NCBI GenBank assembly: GCA_043800975.1
Contig: JAZDMK010000346.1
Location: forward strand, 1 to 13,970
Source of the DNA: JAZDMK01 sp043800975
GTDB lineage: Bacteria; Bacteroidota; Bacteroidia; Bacteroidales; JAHJDW01
Reading direction: 5' to 3'
DNA: 13,970 nt
Part shown: one piece after another, positions 1 to 7,670 of the stretch
How positions within the stretch are numbered: the stretch's first letter is position 1
Layout: each line of letters starts with the position of its first letter
Position numbers and translations under genes: made by a program
Notes under the pieces: model-generated
What the model was told of the DNA's origin: nothing
What the model saw: the letters and a program-made list of their open reading frames with translations, nothing else
Database searches by the model: none

Positions 1-552
1 AGCAAATGGGAAGATATTTTTATCTGATTTTTTAAGTATTTCCAAAGAAACAGCAGAATCTTTTCCGCCACCAACAGGCACAAGAACCTGTTCTTTCAAT
101 GTTAAAACAGAATCCTTTTCGAATGAATTTTTTGAACTGCATTCAACAGAAACAAAATCATTCATAGAAATCTCAATTCCGTTGAGGTAAAAAAACTCCC
201 CAAGACCTTGATACCAAACTTTTTTCCAGAATTGAATCTGTGAATCATCCAAAGCAGCGGGTTCGATGATAATGCGAGCTGGGCAAGCCGTTTTCCAATA
301 GCTGATCAATTCGATCAGGCCCATATGAAAAGCCAGGTTATGAATGACCGGATTATTCAGATTAACAAGAGCAGGGAAATCTTTTAAGGGGATTTCAACA
401 GTCGGTTGAAAAAAATATTGATCCGACAAATTGAAGTGAAAATCAATATGAATAACCTCTTCAACGAGTTTTATTTCAAACTTCTCATAACGCAAAAAAG
501 AAAATTTTTCACGCAATTGATAAAAGATAGTAGAATTTTGTGTAATATTCAT
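1..552 (-). CDS. PP-loop ATPase family protein, MurL-like (UDP-MurNAc-L-Ala-L-Glu epimerase), C-terminally truncated by window edge
   Basis: An open frame runs leftward from ATG 552 off the window edge, giving 184 codons of the N-terminal part. Near residues 150-160 it shows VPVGGGKDSAVSLEIL, a variant of the SGGxDS pyrophosphate-binding loop of adenylating PP-loop enzymes. Before it come a segment with FHMGLIELISYWK and a second with WYQGLGEFFYLNGIE. From memory, this layout resembles MurL, which epimerises the L-Glu of UDP-MurNAc-L-Ala-L-Glu in bacteria that use an alternative route to D-Glu in peptidoglycan. The PP-loop is seen directly; the MurL assignment is inference. Another PP-loop ATPase is the alternative. 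A TAnnTTTG-like element lies 26 bp upstream of the ATG. The gene is divergent from yqgE across 140 bp. Confidence 0.6.
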   Translation of the reverse strand, partial: MNITQNSTIFYQLREKFSFLRYEKFEIKLVEEVIHIDFHFNLSDQYFFQPTVEIPLKDFPALVNLNNPVIHNLAFHMGLIELISYWKTACPARIIIEPAALDDSQIQFWKKVWYQGLGEFFYLNGIEISMNDFVSVECSSKNSFEKDSVLTLKEQVLVPVGGGKDSAVSLEILKKSDKNIFPFA

Positions 553-577
553 TCCTGAATGAAGGTGTATTCAATTA

Positions 578-585
578 CAAACCTA
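578..585 (-). promoter_or_regulatory. Candidate -7 promoter element for the MurL-like gene
   Basis: The minus strand reads TAGGTTTG, matching the Bacteroidota -7 consensus TAnnTTTG. It would place transcription start about 19 nt before ATG 552. No good -33 TTG is found at the usual 17-23 bp spacing, so the call is weak. Confidence 0.35.
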
Positions 586-692
586 CATAAATTTCAGAAA
601 ATATTGAATAGCAATTTGAAAAAAAGGGAGCTCATTACAAAACAGCTATGAACATTGAAGCTTATAAAATGCTTTGAAAAAATGAAAATACT

Positions 693-1280
693 ATGAGTAA
701 AAAGAAATCCAACCGTCCGAAGCCAGGAATATTTATTCCTGAAGTTGGGAAACTCCTGATTTCAGAGCCTTTCACGAGCGACTATTTTTTTACCCGTTCC
801 GTTATATTATTGGCAGGCCATGATGATGAAGGCTCTTTTGGTGTAATTCTGAACAAACCCACGGGAATTAAAATCAATGATCTTCTCAAAGATTTTCCCG
901 ATTTCAAAGCAACAGTCAATATTGGCGGCCCCGTTGAGAAGGACTCCATCTTTTTTATTCATACTGCCGGCGATCTGATTGAGGATAGTGTGCCCATCAA
1001 TACTGGCATTTCCTTTGGCGGCTCTTTTGATTCACTGGTGGAAAATATTCAACTTAAAAAACTTCTTCCATCACAAATACGTTTTTTCATTGGCTATTCT
1101 GGCTGGGGGCCCAAACAGCTTAATCAGGAAATCAGCCGTCAGTCGTGGATTGTAGCAAACCAGCGTGCTGATTATATCATGAAGAAAAAAACAGAATCAC
1201 TTTGGAAAGAAATTCTGAAACAAATGAAAAATGAATATTCCGAATGGGTTAATTACCCTGTTGATCCGCAGTTGAACTAA
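693..1280 (+). CDS. yqgE: YqgE/AlgH family protein (DUF179)
   Basis: This 195-aa protein is close to the usual family length of about 185-190 aa. The family signatures appear in order: GKLLISEPFTSDYFFTRSVI (residues 19-38), a GSFGVILNKP loop (47-56), NIGGPVEKDSIFFIHT (76-91) and FFIGYSGWGPKQL (131-143). The YqgE/AlgH fold is a compact cytoplasmic domain. Its biochemical role is not established; AlgH was linked to alginate regulation in Pseudomonas, but that does not transfer safely here. There is no signal peptide. The Lys-rich first ten residues are typical of a short variable N-terminus. The start at 693 is preceded by an A-rich stretch without a Shine-Dalgarno site, as is normal in Bacteroidota. 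It stands alone on the plus strand, convergent with the T9SS surface-protein gene. Confidence 0.93.
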   Translation: MSKKKSNRPKPGIFIPEVGKLLISEPFTSDYFFTRSVILLAGHDDEGSFGVILNKPTGIKINDLLKDFPDFKATVNIGGPVEKDSIFFIHTAGDLIEDSVPINTGISFGGSFDSLVENIQLKKLLPSQIRFFIGYSGWGPKQLNQEISRQSWIVANQRADYIMKKKTESLWKEILKQMKNEYSEWVNYPVDPQLN

Positions 1281-1306
1281 ATAAAACTCATTATTTCAAA
1301 TTTCAT

Positions 1307-1351
1307 CTACTTACAATAATCCTTTAAAAACTGCTTTGCTTGCTGATTGCC
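1307..1351 (-). pseudogene. Relic 3' end of a second GT-C/TPR gene (45 bp)
   Basis: On the minus strand these 45 bp encode GNQQAKQFLKDYCK followed by TAG, the exact last 14 residues of the GT-C/TPR gene at 2449-4380. The two copies differ at 4 of 45 bases. All four are synonymous third-position changes: GGC/GGT, AAG/AAA twice, and stop TAG/TAA. Similarity stops abruptly at 1352. In the same frame a stop follows five codons further upstream, so nothing remains functional. This looks like the tail of a tandem paralogue whose body was lost or replaced by the surface-protein gene now lying between the two tails. Confidence 0.8.
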
Positions 1352-1358
1352 TACGTTC

Positions 1359-1386
1359 GCGCGCGTTTAGCTTGCGTAACGCGTGC
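1359..1386. terminator. GC-rich hairpin between convergent genes, possible bidirectional terminator
   Basis: Bases 1359-1367 pair with 1378-1386 (nine pairs including one G-T), with a 10-nt loop. The core arms are CGCGTT and AACGCG. It lies between the ends of yqgE and the T9SS surface-protein gene. There is no strong T-run directly after the stem on either strand, so a terminator role is only plausible. It also sits at the breakpoint of the relic at 1307-1351. Confidence 0.35.
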
Positions 1387-1426
1387 AAAGAATTCCTGCC
1401 TCTGCTCTCTTTTCGTTTAAAACAAA

Positions 1427-2413
1427 TCATCTGAAAAGATGTATTGCCCCAGCCTTATTCCTTAACTCCCCATCTTTAAAAATCACTTCAACTATATAGT
1501 AGTAAACTCCAGAAGAAACATCATTCCCATTGTACTTCCCATCCCATCCGGGGTTCTCACCCGTTGCCTCATAAAGCAATTGACCCCAGCGGTTAATAAT
1601 CCTCAGGTGAACGCTGTTGATATTGGTGCCTTTTACATAATACAAATCATTCACCCCGTCACCATTAGGTGTGAAGGCACTTACTACATTCATTGAATTT
1701 TCAATGGGTTCGGGTGGTATGGTATCTTCGCCACAATAGACTAATGATACATCGTCGATATAATAATATGCACCAGCAAAAGCACTTGGATTAATAACAG
1801 AAATATCCGATGTTGAATCATTTCTGAAGTTACCAATCATAACGTATTGTTCGCCACCTTTAGCAATATACTCCCATTCCAGTTTGATCCAATTCACGCT
1901 GTCATTTAGTAGTATAGATGTGTTTTCCAAATCAGGAGTTATACCTAAATTATAACCGTCGGCATGAGCATTGTCAACATGAATCAATGTGTCTGAAAAA
2001 TATGCTCCAATTGAATTATTAGAATATTTATTTTTATTAGCTAAGTTAATGTGAAATGAAAAGCAATATTCTTTATTAGAGATTAAGGGTTCTTTTAAAT
2101 TATTAATAATAAATTCTCTCCAAACATATCCATCTATATATGTATATATACCAGCATATGCACAACCTGTTTTTGCATTTTGAAATCCCATAATATTCTC
2201 AGGTACAGAAATATTTAAGTTATCCGAACAGCTATCATATAATTCACAAGAATTTAGATTGTTGATTTTGTACCAATCTATTGCATAATTAAGTTGTGAA
2301 TATGCATTGGGACAGGTATCATGTATTTCAAAACTATAGTTCGAGATCAGGTTAACCTGTGCATAACCCGACCTCAAACTAAAAACAAAAACAATAATGA
2401 GAATCTTTTTCAT
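1427..2413 (-). CDS. T9SS type B sorting domain (gliding motility-associated C-terminal) surface protein
   Basis: The 328-aa product begins with a Sec signal peptide (MKKILIIVFVFSLRSGYA, cleavage likely before Gln19), so it should be exported. Residues of about 20-230 form an extracellular domain with several Cys, starting NLISNYSFEIHDTCP and containing the stretch SVPENIMGFQNAKTGCAYAG. I know this only as an uncharacterised domain common in Bacteroidota surface proteins. Residues from about 242 form the type B sorting domain: SAFTPNGDGVNDLYYVKG, then INRWGQLLYE, GWDGKYNG and GVYYYIVE, ending HLFR. That domain directs secretion through the T9SS outer-membrane machinery. The gene follows the GT-C/TPR gene by 35 bp with no promoter seen between, so co-transcription is likely. 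The N-terminal half is far more AT-rich than the sorting domain, suggesting a mosaic origin. Confidence 0.9.
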   Translation of the reverse strand: MKKILIIVFVFSLRSGYAQVNLISNYSFEIHDTCPNAYSQLNYAIDWYKINNLNSCELYDSCSDNLNISVPENIMGFQNAKTGCAYAGIYTYIDGYVWREFIINNLKEPLISNKEYCFSFHINLANKNKYSNNSIGAYFSDTLIHVDNAHADGYNLGITPDLENTSILLNDSVNWIKLEWEYIAKGGEQYVMIGNFRNDSTSDISVINPSAFAGAYYYIDDVSLVYCGEDTIPPEPIENSMNVVSAFTPNGDGVNDLYYVKGTNINSVHLRIINRWGQLLYEATGENPGWDGKYNGNDVSSGVYYYIVEVIFKDGELRNKAGAIHLFR

Positions 2414-2448
2414 TATTCTATTTTCTTATGATAATAAGTTTATCAGTT

Positions 2449-4380
2449 TTATTTACAATAATCTTTTAAAAACTGCTTTGCTTGCTGATTACCTTGCGAT
2501 TCCGCAGTTCGCCAGTCGTTGCAGGCTTCTGCACTTTTTCCCATTCTGTATTTACAAACTCCGGCACTGCTCAGCGCATTTGAATTAGATGGATTTAGAC
2601 GATACGAAGTTTCAAAATCAGTCAGCGCTTGTTGGAATTTATTGTCTTCAAAGTAAGCCTGACCTCTGTTCTCAAACACATTCGCATCCGAAGGATTTAC
2701 TTCCAGCGCCATCGTAAAACATTGAACTGACTTTGCATATTCCTTTTTTGCTCTGTAAGCAAGTCCTTTGTTGGAAAGCGATGTAAGATGTTGAGAGTTG
2801 AAACGGAGTGCATGATCAAATTCAGCAATAGCCTTATCGTTTTCACCACGTGAATAATAAATTGCGCCGCGATTTGTATAGGCAAGAAAATAAGTAGAGT
2901 CAACCTGCAGAGCCTTGTTGTAATCAGCCATCGCACGATCTATATCTTTTAGTTGATAATAACAATTTCCACGATTACAATAGGTGATGGCATATTCATG
3001 CGGATATTTTACAGAAAGTGATTTATTAAAATCTTCCAGTGCACCGTTGATATCATTGTTGTCGTAACGAGCGTTGGCTCTCGCCATATATGCATGTCCG
3101 TGGTCGGGATACACATTGACTACATTATCAAATATAGTAAAACCATTCGCCCAAGTTTTGTTTTGTTGCCATGTAATGAGAGAAAATATTCCACATGCAA
3201 ACAACGCAATGATAAGAGTACCGGAATTTTTAGAAACTTTCGAATTATTTAATCCTGAAATCAACCAGCCCACAATGATAAACAAACCGGCATGCGCCAG
3301 ATACACATAGCGTTCAGCAACAATAGCAAAACCAACGGGAATAAGCTGCAGCGTCAGTGCAAGAGAAACAATAAAAAACAATCCTCCGAAAAAGATAACG
3401 GGTCTGCGTTTGTATTGCATAATTATCATTACAACCAAAGCCAATGCTACCGGGAAACTGGCATAAAAATACCAGGGCAATTCACTGGTCGGATAATAAT
3501 GCATGGCAGCTAGACCAAAAGGCACAATGGTTTTGACAATATAGTATAAGAATGCATAGGATGAAATAAAAATCCGGTCGATGAAAGTAAAACCTGCTAC
3601 TGATTGCTCATTCAATGCGGCTTCGCCTGCCTGCGCATAGATTGCGATAATACCTGCTGCCAGTGAAATCAAAAAGAATGGTACTTTTTCAAGCCATACA
3701 ATTTTATTAAATGGTCTTTTCAAAATGTAATCCGTTAGAATTAAAATAACGGGAAACACTACTGCCGTTGATTTTGAAAGGACAGACAAAATAAAAAACA
3801 GCAATGCCAGAAAATATCCTTTGCGGTTTATTTTTCCTAATGCATATCTTGTATAAAAAATCAAACCGATAATGAAAAACAAAAAGAAGAGCACATCTTT
3901 ACGTTCTGCAATCCAGGCAACCGATTCCGTATGCATTGGATGAACAGCAAACAATAAAGCAACCACAAAAGATGCTGTATCATTTTTTAAAAGTAACCGG
4001 ACAAAGTAAAAAAGCAGAACCACATTGGCAGCATGTATTAAAATATTAACTGTATGATAACCCGCGCTGTTCTGCCCAAACAGCTGATAATCGATGGCCA
4101 GAGAAATCATGCTCAGCGGATGATAGTTCCCAACCTGAAAGTGTGTAAAAAAATAAAAGAAATTTTGTGAAAGATTTTGTGTGTAGGGATTTCCGATCAG
4201 GTAAATGTTATCATCCCAGTTGGAAGCAAAACCGTTTGTAAATGCATTGGCATAAACGATCAGCGTAATAATCGCAAGCCCGATCGGAGCAAGAAACTGT
4301 GGGTTTTTCTTTACCGGTTGTGCTTTCTTAACAGGAGATTTCTGAACTGTTTTGTTTTTGATTTTAGGATGAGTGGCCAT
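2449..4380 (-). CDS. Multi-pass membrane protein with GT-C glycosyltransferase-like N-terminus and C-terminal TPRs
   Basis: This 643-aa protein has a Lys-rich cytoplasmic tail (1-28), then about ten hydrophobic segments to roughly residue 410, then five to six TPRs (about 430-620) and a cap ending FLKDYCK. Motifs of the TMTC-like GT-C group are present: WDDN (55-58), where the Asp pair sits in the first external loop as in GT-C enzymes; NYHPLS (85-90); HPMHTESVAWIAERKD (147-162); and LSKSTAVVFPV (201-211). By family, it probably transfers sugar from a polyprenyl-phosphate donor on the outer face of the inner membrane; the acceptor is unknown. The ATG at 4380 is preferred to the in-frame TTG at 4386, because the rhomboid stop lies just 2 bp before this ATG. 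A 3'-end relic of a paralogue lies at 1307-1351. Confidence 0.85.
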   Translation of the reverse strand: MATHPKIKNKTVQKSPVKKAQPVKKNPQFLAPIGLAIITLIVYANAFTNGFASNWDDNIYLIGNPYTQNLSQNFFYFFTHFQVGNYHPLSMISLAIDYQLFGQNSAGYHTVNILIHAANVVLLFYFVRLLLKNDTASFVVALLFAVHPMHTESVAWIAERKDVLFFLFFIIGLIFYTRYALGKINRKGYFLALLFFILSVLSKSTAVVFPVILILTDYILKRPFNKIVWLEKVPFFLISLAAGIIAIYAQAGEAALNEQSVAGFTFIDRIFISSYAFLYYIVKTIVPFGLAAMHYYPTSELPWYFYASFPVALALVVMIIMQYKRRPVIFFGGLFFIVSLALTLQLIPVGFAIVAERYVYLAHAGLFIIVGWLISGLNNSKVSKNSGTLIIALFACGIFSLITWQQNKTWANGFTIFDNVVNVYPDHGHAYMARANARYDNNDINGALEDFNKSLSVKYPHEYAITYCNRGNCYYQLKDIDRAMADYNKALQVDSTYFLAYTNRGAIYYSRGENDKAIAEFDHALRFNSQHLTSLSNKGLAYRAKKEYAKSVQCFTMALEVNPSDANVFENRGQAYFEDNKFQQALTDFETSYRLNPSNSNALSSAGVCKYRMGKSAEACNDWRTAESQGNQQAKQFLKDYCK

Positions 4381-4382
4381 AA

Positions 4383-5024
4383 TCAAAGTTTAATTTGTTC
4401 CATGAAAAAATTAACCAGGCGCGGTTCAAAGGCAATGGTGAGGACAATTCCATACACAGCGCCCGCAATATGAGCGTCATGTGCAACATGATCCTGCCCT
4501 CGTTTTGTCATATAAAAAGAATAAGCCAGATAAAGAATGGCGAAGAGAAACGCAGGAATTCCCATCGGGATAGGAAAAAGCATCACCTTCGACATAGGGG
4601 AAAAAATGATGGATGCAAATACAACTGCTGAAACACATCCGGAAGCACCCACAGAATTATACGTTGGATCATCTCTGTGTTTTATCCACGAAGGCATACA
4701 GGAAACGAACATCGCACCGAAATAAAGCAAACCAAGATATAATGCAGCATTCTGTCCCATAACAGCACTGTAATAATTTTCCAACGCATCGCCAAAACTC
4801 CAAAGCACAAACATGTTTATTCCCAGGTGAACCCAGTCGGCATGTATGAATGAATGCGTAACAATTCGATAATACTGATTAGCGCTTCGGTTGATGCTGT
4901 ATGGATTGAATGAAAGTTTGTAAAACAATTCCCTGTTCTGAAAACAGATGATGGAAAGAATTACATTGATTATGATAATTACTATCGTCACATTATTTTT
5001 TTTATTGAATGAAATTAAAACCAC
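4383..5024 (-). CDS. Rhomboid family intramembrane serine protease
   Basis: The product is 213 aa, the size of a minimal six-helix rhomboid, and cleaves transmembrane substrates within the inner membrane. Visible family features are THSFIHADWVHLGINM (56-71), the HxxxN motif of helix 2; the nucleophile motif GASG (126-129, Ser128) in NSVGASGCVSAVVF; and the catalytic His185 in AHIAGAVYG. The Ser-His dyad is therefore intact. Only a GTG at 5024 (or a second GTG at 4991) is available as start, since the first in-frame ATGs are too far downstream. The 5024 start overlaps the end of the cysteine desulfurase gene by 10 bp, supporting translational coupling. The stop lies 2 bp before the GT-C/TPR gene. 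Its substrate is unknown. Confidence 0.88.
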   Translation of the reverse strand: MVLISFNKKNNVTIVIIIINVILSIICFQNRELFYKLSFNPYSINRSANQYYRIVTHSFIHADWVHLGINMFVLWSFGDALENYYSAVMGQNAALYLGLLYFGAMFVSCMPSWIKHRDDPTYNSVGASGCVSAVVFASIIFSPMSKVMLFPIPMGIPAFLFAILYLAYSFYMTKRGQDHVAHDAHIAGAVYGIVLTIAFEPRLVNFFMEQIKL

Positions 5025-6133
5025 TTTTTCAAAACAGAAATACAGTAATCGGCTTCTTCTTTTGTATTAAACCGGCTGAACGAAAAACGCACAGAAGCTT
5101 TTCCGGGATCAACATTCAATGCCTGCAAAACATGCGAACCTTTTGAAATGCCCGAATTGCAGGCACTTCCACCAGACACAGCTATTCCTTCCACATCCAT
5201 TAATTGAATGAGTGCGGAAGATTTTTCGTTGTCGGGAAAAGTCACATTTAAAATATTGACCAACCCACCTTCTCTGCACGTACCGTTAAATTTGATATTC
5301 GGAATTTCAGATTCAATCTTTGACGCAAAATATTCTTTCAATTCTGAAATTTGATTATGAAATTCATTTTGATTATCAGATATTTTTTCAAGCGCTTTGG
5401 CCATTCCAACCATTCCTGAAACATTTTCTGTTCCGGAACGAAGGCCTCTTTCCTGCCCGCCGCCATGAATATTTGTGATGCAGGGAACACCAGCTGCATG
5501 ATATAAAAAACCGATTCCCTTCGGACCATGAAATTTATGTGCAGATCCCGTTGCATAGGACAATCCCGGCAAGTTAAATTTTACAGAATTTTTCCCTACT
5601 GACTGAACAGTATCACATAAAAACAATGCATTATTTTTTTTACATAAGGCTGCTACTTCTTGCATTGGCAATAAATTCCCGATTTCATTGTTCGCATGCA
5701 TTAATGCAACCAGTGTTTGTTTTTTATTTTGAAGAAGTAACTCAAGATCCCTTAATGACAAATTCCCTTTTTCATCAAAAGAAAGAAACTCTACTTTGCA
5801 TTTCTTCAATTCTTCGAAATAGCTTGCAGTATGCAGGATTGCATGGTGCTCCAACTTGGAAGTAATAATTTGTTCAACTCCGCTTTCAATAGCTGAAGTG
5901 ATGGTAATATTGATAGATTCCGTGGCACAGGAAGTAAACAAAATGGTAGAAGCCGGAACACCGAATAAATCTGCAATTTTCTTTCGTGCATTTTCAACAG
6001 CCACACGCGCTTCCCTTCCCCATGCATGAATAGAGGATGGATTTCCAAAATTATTTTTCAATACATCACAAACCACATCAGCCACATCAGGATCAACGGG
6101 CGTTGTAGCTGCATTATCAAAATACACTTTCAT
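5015..6133 (-). CDS. Cysteine desulfurase (NifS/IscS family)
   Basis: This 372-aa PLP-dependent aminotransferase-fold enzyme takes sulfur from L-cysteine, releasing alanine, for Fe-S clusters or other thio-cofactors. It starts with the typical MKVYFDNAATTPVDP. Key residues are His96 (LEHHAIL), the NNEIG motif (148-152), Asp174 and Gln177 (CDTVQSVGK), the PLP lysine Lys200 in GSAHKFHGPKG, GGGQERGLRSGTEN (224-237) and the persulfide-forming Cys325 in GGSACNSG. All are intact. The ATG at 6133 lies 1 bp after the glmM stop and gives the standard N-terminus; an upstream in-frame ATG at 6157 would add eight residues overlapping glmM and is rejected. No scaffold (IscU/SufU) gene is adjacent, so the sulfur acceptor cannot be read from context. 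Confidence 0.94.
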   Translation of the reverse strand: MKVYFDNAATTPVDPDVADVVCDVLKNNFGNPSSIHAWGREARVAVENARKKIADLFGVPASTILFTSCATESINITITSAIESGVEQIITSKLEHHAILHTASYFEELKKCKVEFLSFDEKGNLSLRDLELLLQNKKQTLVALMHANNEIGNLLPMQEVAALCKKNNALFLCDTVQSVGKNSVKFNLPGLSYATGSAHKFHGPKGIGFLYHAAGVPCITNIHGGGQERGLRSGTENVSGMVGMAKALEKISDNQNEFHNQISELKEYFASKIESEIPNIKFNGTCREGGLVNILNVTFPDNEKSSALIQLMDVEGIAVSGGSACNSGISKGSHVLQALNVDPGKASVRFSFSRFNTKEEADYCISVLKKWF

Positions 6134-6134
6134 T

Positions 6135-7520
6135 TTATGCAAGCGAATTAATTTCACTCATCACACGTTGCGCAAGTTTGTCAGCATTTTCAGCAGAGGT
6201 ACTCTCTGCATAAACTCGAATGATCGCTTCAGTATTGGAAGTGCGCAGATGCACCCATTCTTTATCAAGCGATATTTTTAAACCATCAATCGTGGAAACC
6301 GGTTGCTTGCTATATAATTCTTTCATCTTCGCAAAAATATTCTGCACATCCATCCCGGGTTTCAATGCAATTTTATTTTTTGACATGAAATAATCGGGAT
6401 AATTTTTTCGTAGTGCAGAACAGGAAATCTTTTGATCAGCCAGATGTGAAAGGAATAAAGCAATCCCAACAAGAGCATCTCTTCCGTAATGCAATTCGGG
6501 ATAAATAATTCCGCCATTTCCTTCGCCACCGATCACAGCATTTTTTTCTTTCATCATTTCCACAACATTCACTTCACCCACTGCTGATGCAAAATAGCTG
6601 CAGCCCTTCGACTCCGTCACATCACGCAAAGCCAGTGAAGAGGAAAGATTAGAAACGGTGTTTCCTTTTTTATGATTTAAAACATAATCCGCAACTGCGA
6701 CTAAAGTATATTCTTCTCCAAACATTTTTCCGTCTTCGCAAACCAGCGCCAAACGGTCAACATCGGGATCTACTGCAATTCCCAGATGTGATTTGGTTTC
6801 AATTACTTTCTTAGATAAATCAACAAGATGTTCGGGTAAAGGCTCCGGATTGTGCGCAAACTGTCCGTTCGCTTCTTCATTTATACAAATCACATTTTTC
6901 ACACCCAACGCTTCCAGCATAGCAGGAACAGCAATGGCTCCCACTGAATTGACCGGATCTACAACGACAGAAAAATTGGCTGCTTTTATTTTTTCAACAT
7001 TAACCAGTGATAGTGCGAGCACCTGACGAATATGTTCTTTTAAAAATTCATTATTCTGTGTGTAACTTCCCAGTTCTTCCACCTGACAATATTCTGTTTC
7101 AGCCGTTTCAGCAAAATGTAGAATTCTTTCTCCGTCCTTCGCAGAAACAAATTCACCCAACCCGTTCAGAAGCTTTAATGCATTCCACTGCGCTGGATTA
7201 TGGCTTGCAGTAATGATGATTCCACCATCTGCATTGTAAAATGGAATCGCTACTTCAACCGTAGGTGTTGTCGCTAATCCAATATCAATCACATCAGCAC
7301 CACAACTGTTGAATGTAGAACATACAAGACTGTTAACGACAGCGCCCGAAATACGGGCATCGCGGCCAACAATAACCAGCAGTTTATTCTTTTTTGTTTT
7401 CTCTTTGAGCCAGGAGCAATAGCCGGAAACATAACGTACTACATCGGCGGGCGTCAGTCCTTCACCGGCTTTACCACCAATGGTTCCCCTAATTCCTGAA
7501 ATGGATCGGATCAGTGTCAT
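6135..7520 (-). CDS. glmM: Phosphoglucosamine mutase
   Basis: The product is 461 aa, close to family length. It interconverts glucosamine-6-phosphate and glucosamine-1-phosphate, the step before UDP-GlcNAc, feeding peptidoglycan and LPS in the cytoplasm. The alpha-D-phosphohexomutase signatures are complete: SGIRGTIGG at the N-terminus; the phosphoserine loop TASHNP (about 104-109, Ser106); metal-binding DPDVDR (about 250-255); the sugar-binding GGEGNGG (about 330-336); and phosphate-binding RTSNTEAIIRVYAES near residue 425. GlmM is favoured over a phosphoglucomutase by the compact length and GEGNGG loop, but specificity is inferred. It is the first gene of the leftward operon, with a good Bacteroidota promoter directly upstream (7547-7579). 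Confidence 0.92.
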   Translation of the reverse strand: MTLIRSISGIRGTIGGKAGEGLTPADVVRYVSGYCSWLKEKTKKNKLLVIVGRDARISGAVVNSLVCSTFNSCGADVIDIGLATTPTVEVAIPFYNADGGIIITASHNPAQWNALKLLNGLGEFVSAKDGERILHFAETAETEYCQVEELGSYTQNNEFLKEHIRQVLALSLVNVEKIKAANFSVVVDPVNSVGAIAVPAMLEALGVKNVICINEEANGQFAHNPEPLPEHLVDLSKKVIETKSHLGIAVDPDVDRLALVCEDGKMFGEEYTLVAVADYVLNHKKGNTVSNLSSSLALRDVTESKGCSYFASAVGEVNVVEMMKEKNAVIGGEGNGGIIYPELHYGRDALVGIALFLSHLADQKISCSALRKNYPDYFMSKNKIALKPGMDVQNIFAKMKELYSKQPVSTIDGLKISLDKEWVHLRTSNTEAIIRVYAESTSAENADKLAQRVMSEINSLA

Positions 7521-7546
7521 GTATTGAATTTGTTTTTCTGTTCCGA

Positions 7547-7579
7547 CAAAGATAAAAAAGTATCCACAACTTTTGCAAA
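7547..7579 (-). promoter_or_regulatory. Bacteroidota-type promoter of the glmM operon
   Basis: The minus strand shows TTTG (7579-7576), a 21-bp spacer and TATCTTTG (7554-7547). This fits the -33 TTTG / -7 TAnnTTTG consensus of the primary sigma factor in Bacteroidota. The predicted start site is about 20 nt before glmM ATG 7520. Confidence 0.7.
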
Positions 7580-7641
7580 TTGCCTGATATCAGTGAGAAA
7601 GAATCAGTTTGCTTTCATGTTATTTCAATTATTTTTTTTTG

Positions 7642-7649
7642 TACTTTTG
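7642..7649 (+). promoter_or_regulatory. -7 element of the TPR-comA-dedA-aroE operon
   Basis: TACTTTTG matches TAnnTTTG and lies 21 bp before ATG 7671. A GGAG-like purine run (about 7657-7661) sits between the expected start site and that ATG. No clear -33 TTG is seen at usual spacing; a T-tract lies just upstream. The element supports ATG 7671 as the start and argues against the longer frame from 7524, which would run through the promoter. Confidence 0.55.
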
Positions 7650-7670
7650 CAGGTTAAGGAGAATAAAAGA

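Noticed and set aside
1307..2494. Insertion sequence or transposon flanked by 42-45 bp direct repeats
   Set aside because: There is no transposase, no terminal inverted repeat, and the repeat is a diverged gene tail with synonymous changes, not a target-site duplication.
2397..2588. Small plus-strand ORF (63 aa)
   Set aside because: It lies antisense over the ends of two well-supported genes and has no family features.
4381..4386. TTG start at 4386 for the GT-C/TPR gene, and similarly TTG 9899 for dedA
   Set aside because: An ATG lies two codons downstream in each case and is cleanly spaced after the preceding stop.
6134..6157. Upstream start for the cysteine desulfurase
   Set aside because: It adds eight residues inside the glmM end; ATG 6133 gives the family-typical MKVYFDNAATTP one base after the glmM stop.
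7524..7670. 49-residue N-terminal extension of the TPR protein
   Set aside because: It would run through the promoter element at 7642-7649, and the residues do not resemble a signal peptide or TPR. ATG 7671 gives the natural acidic start.
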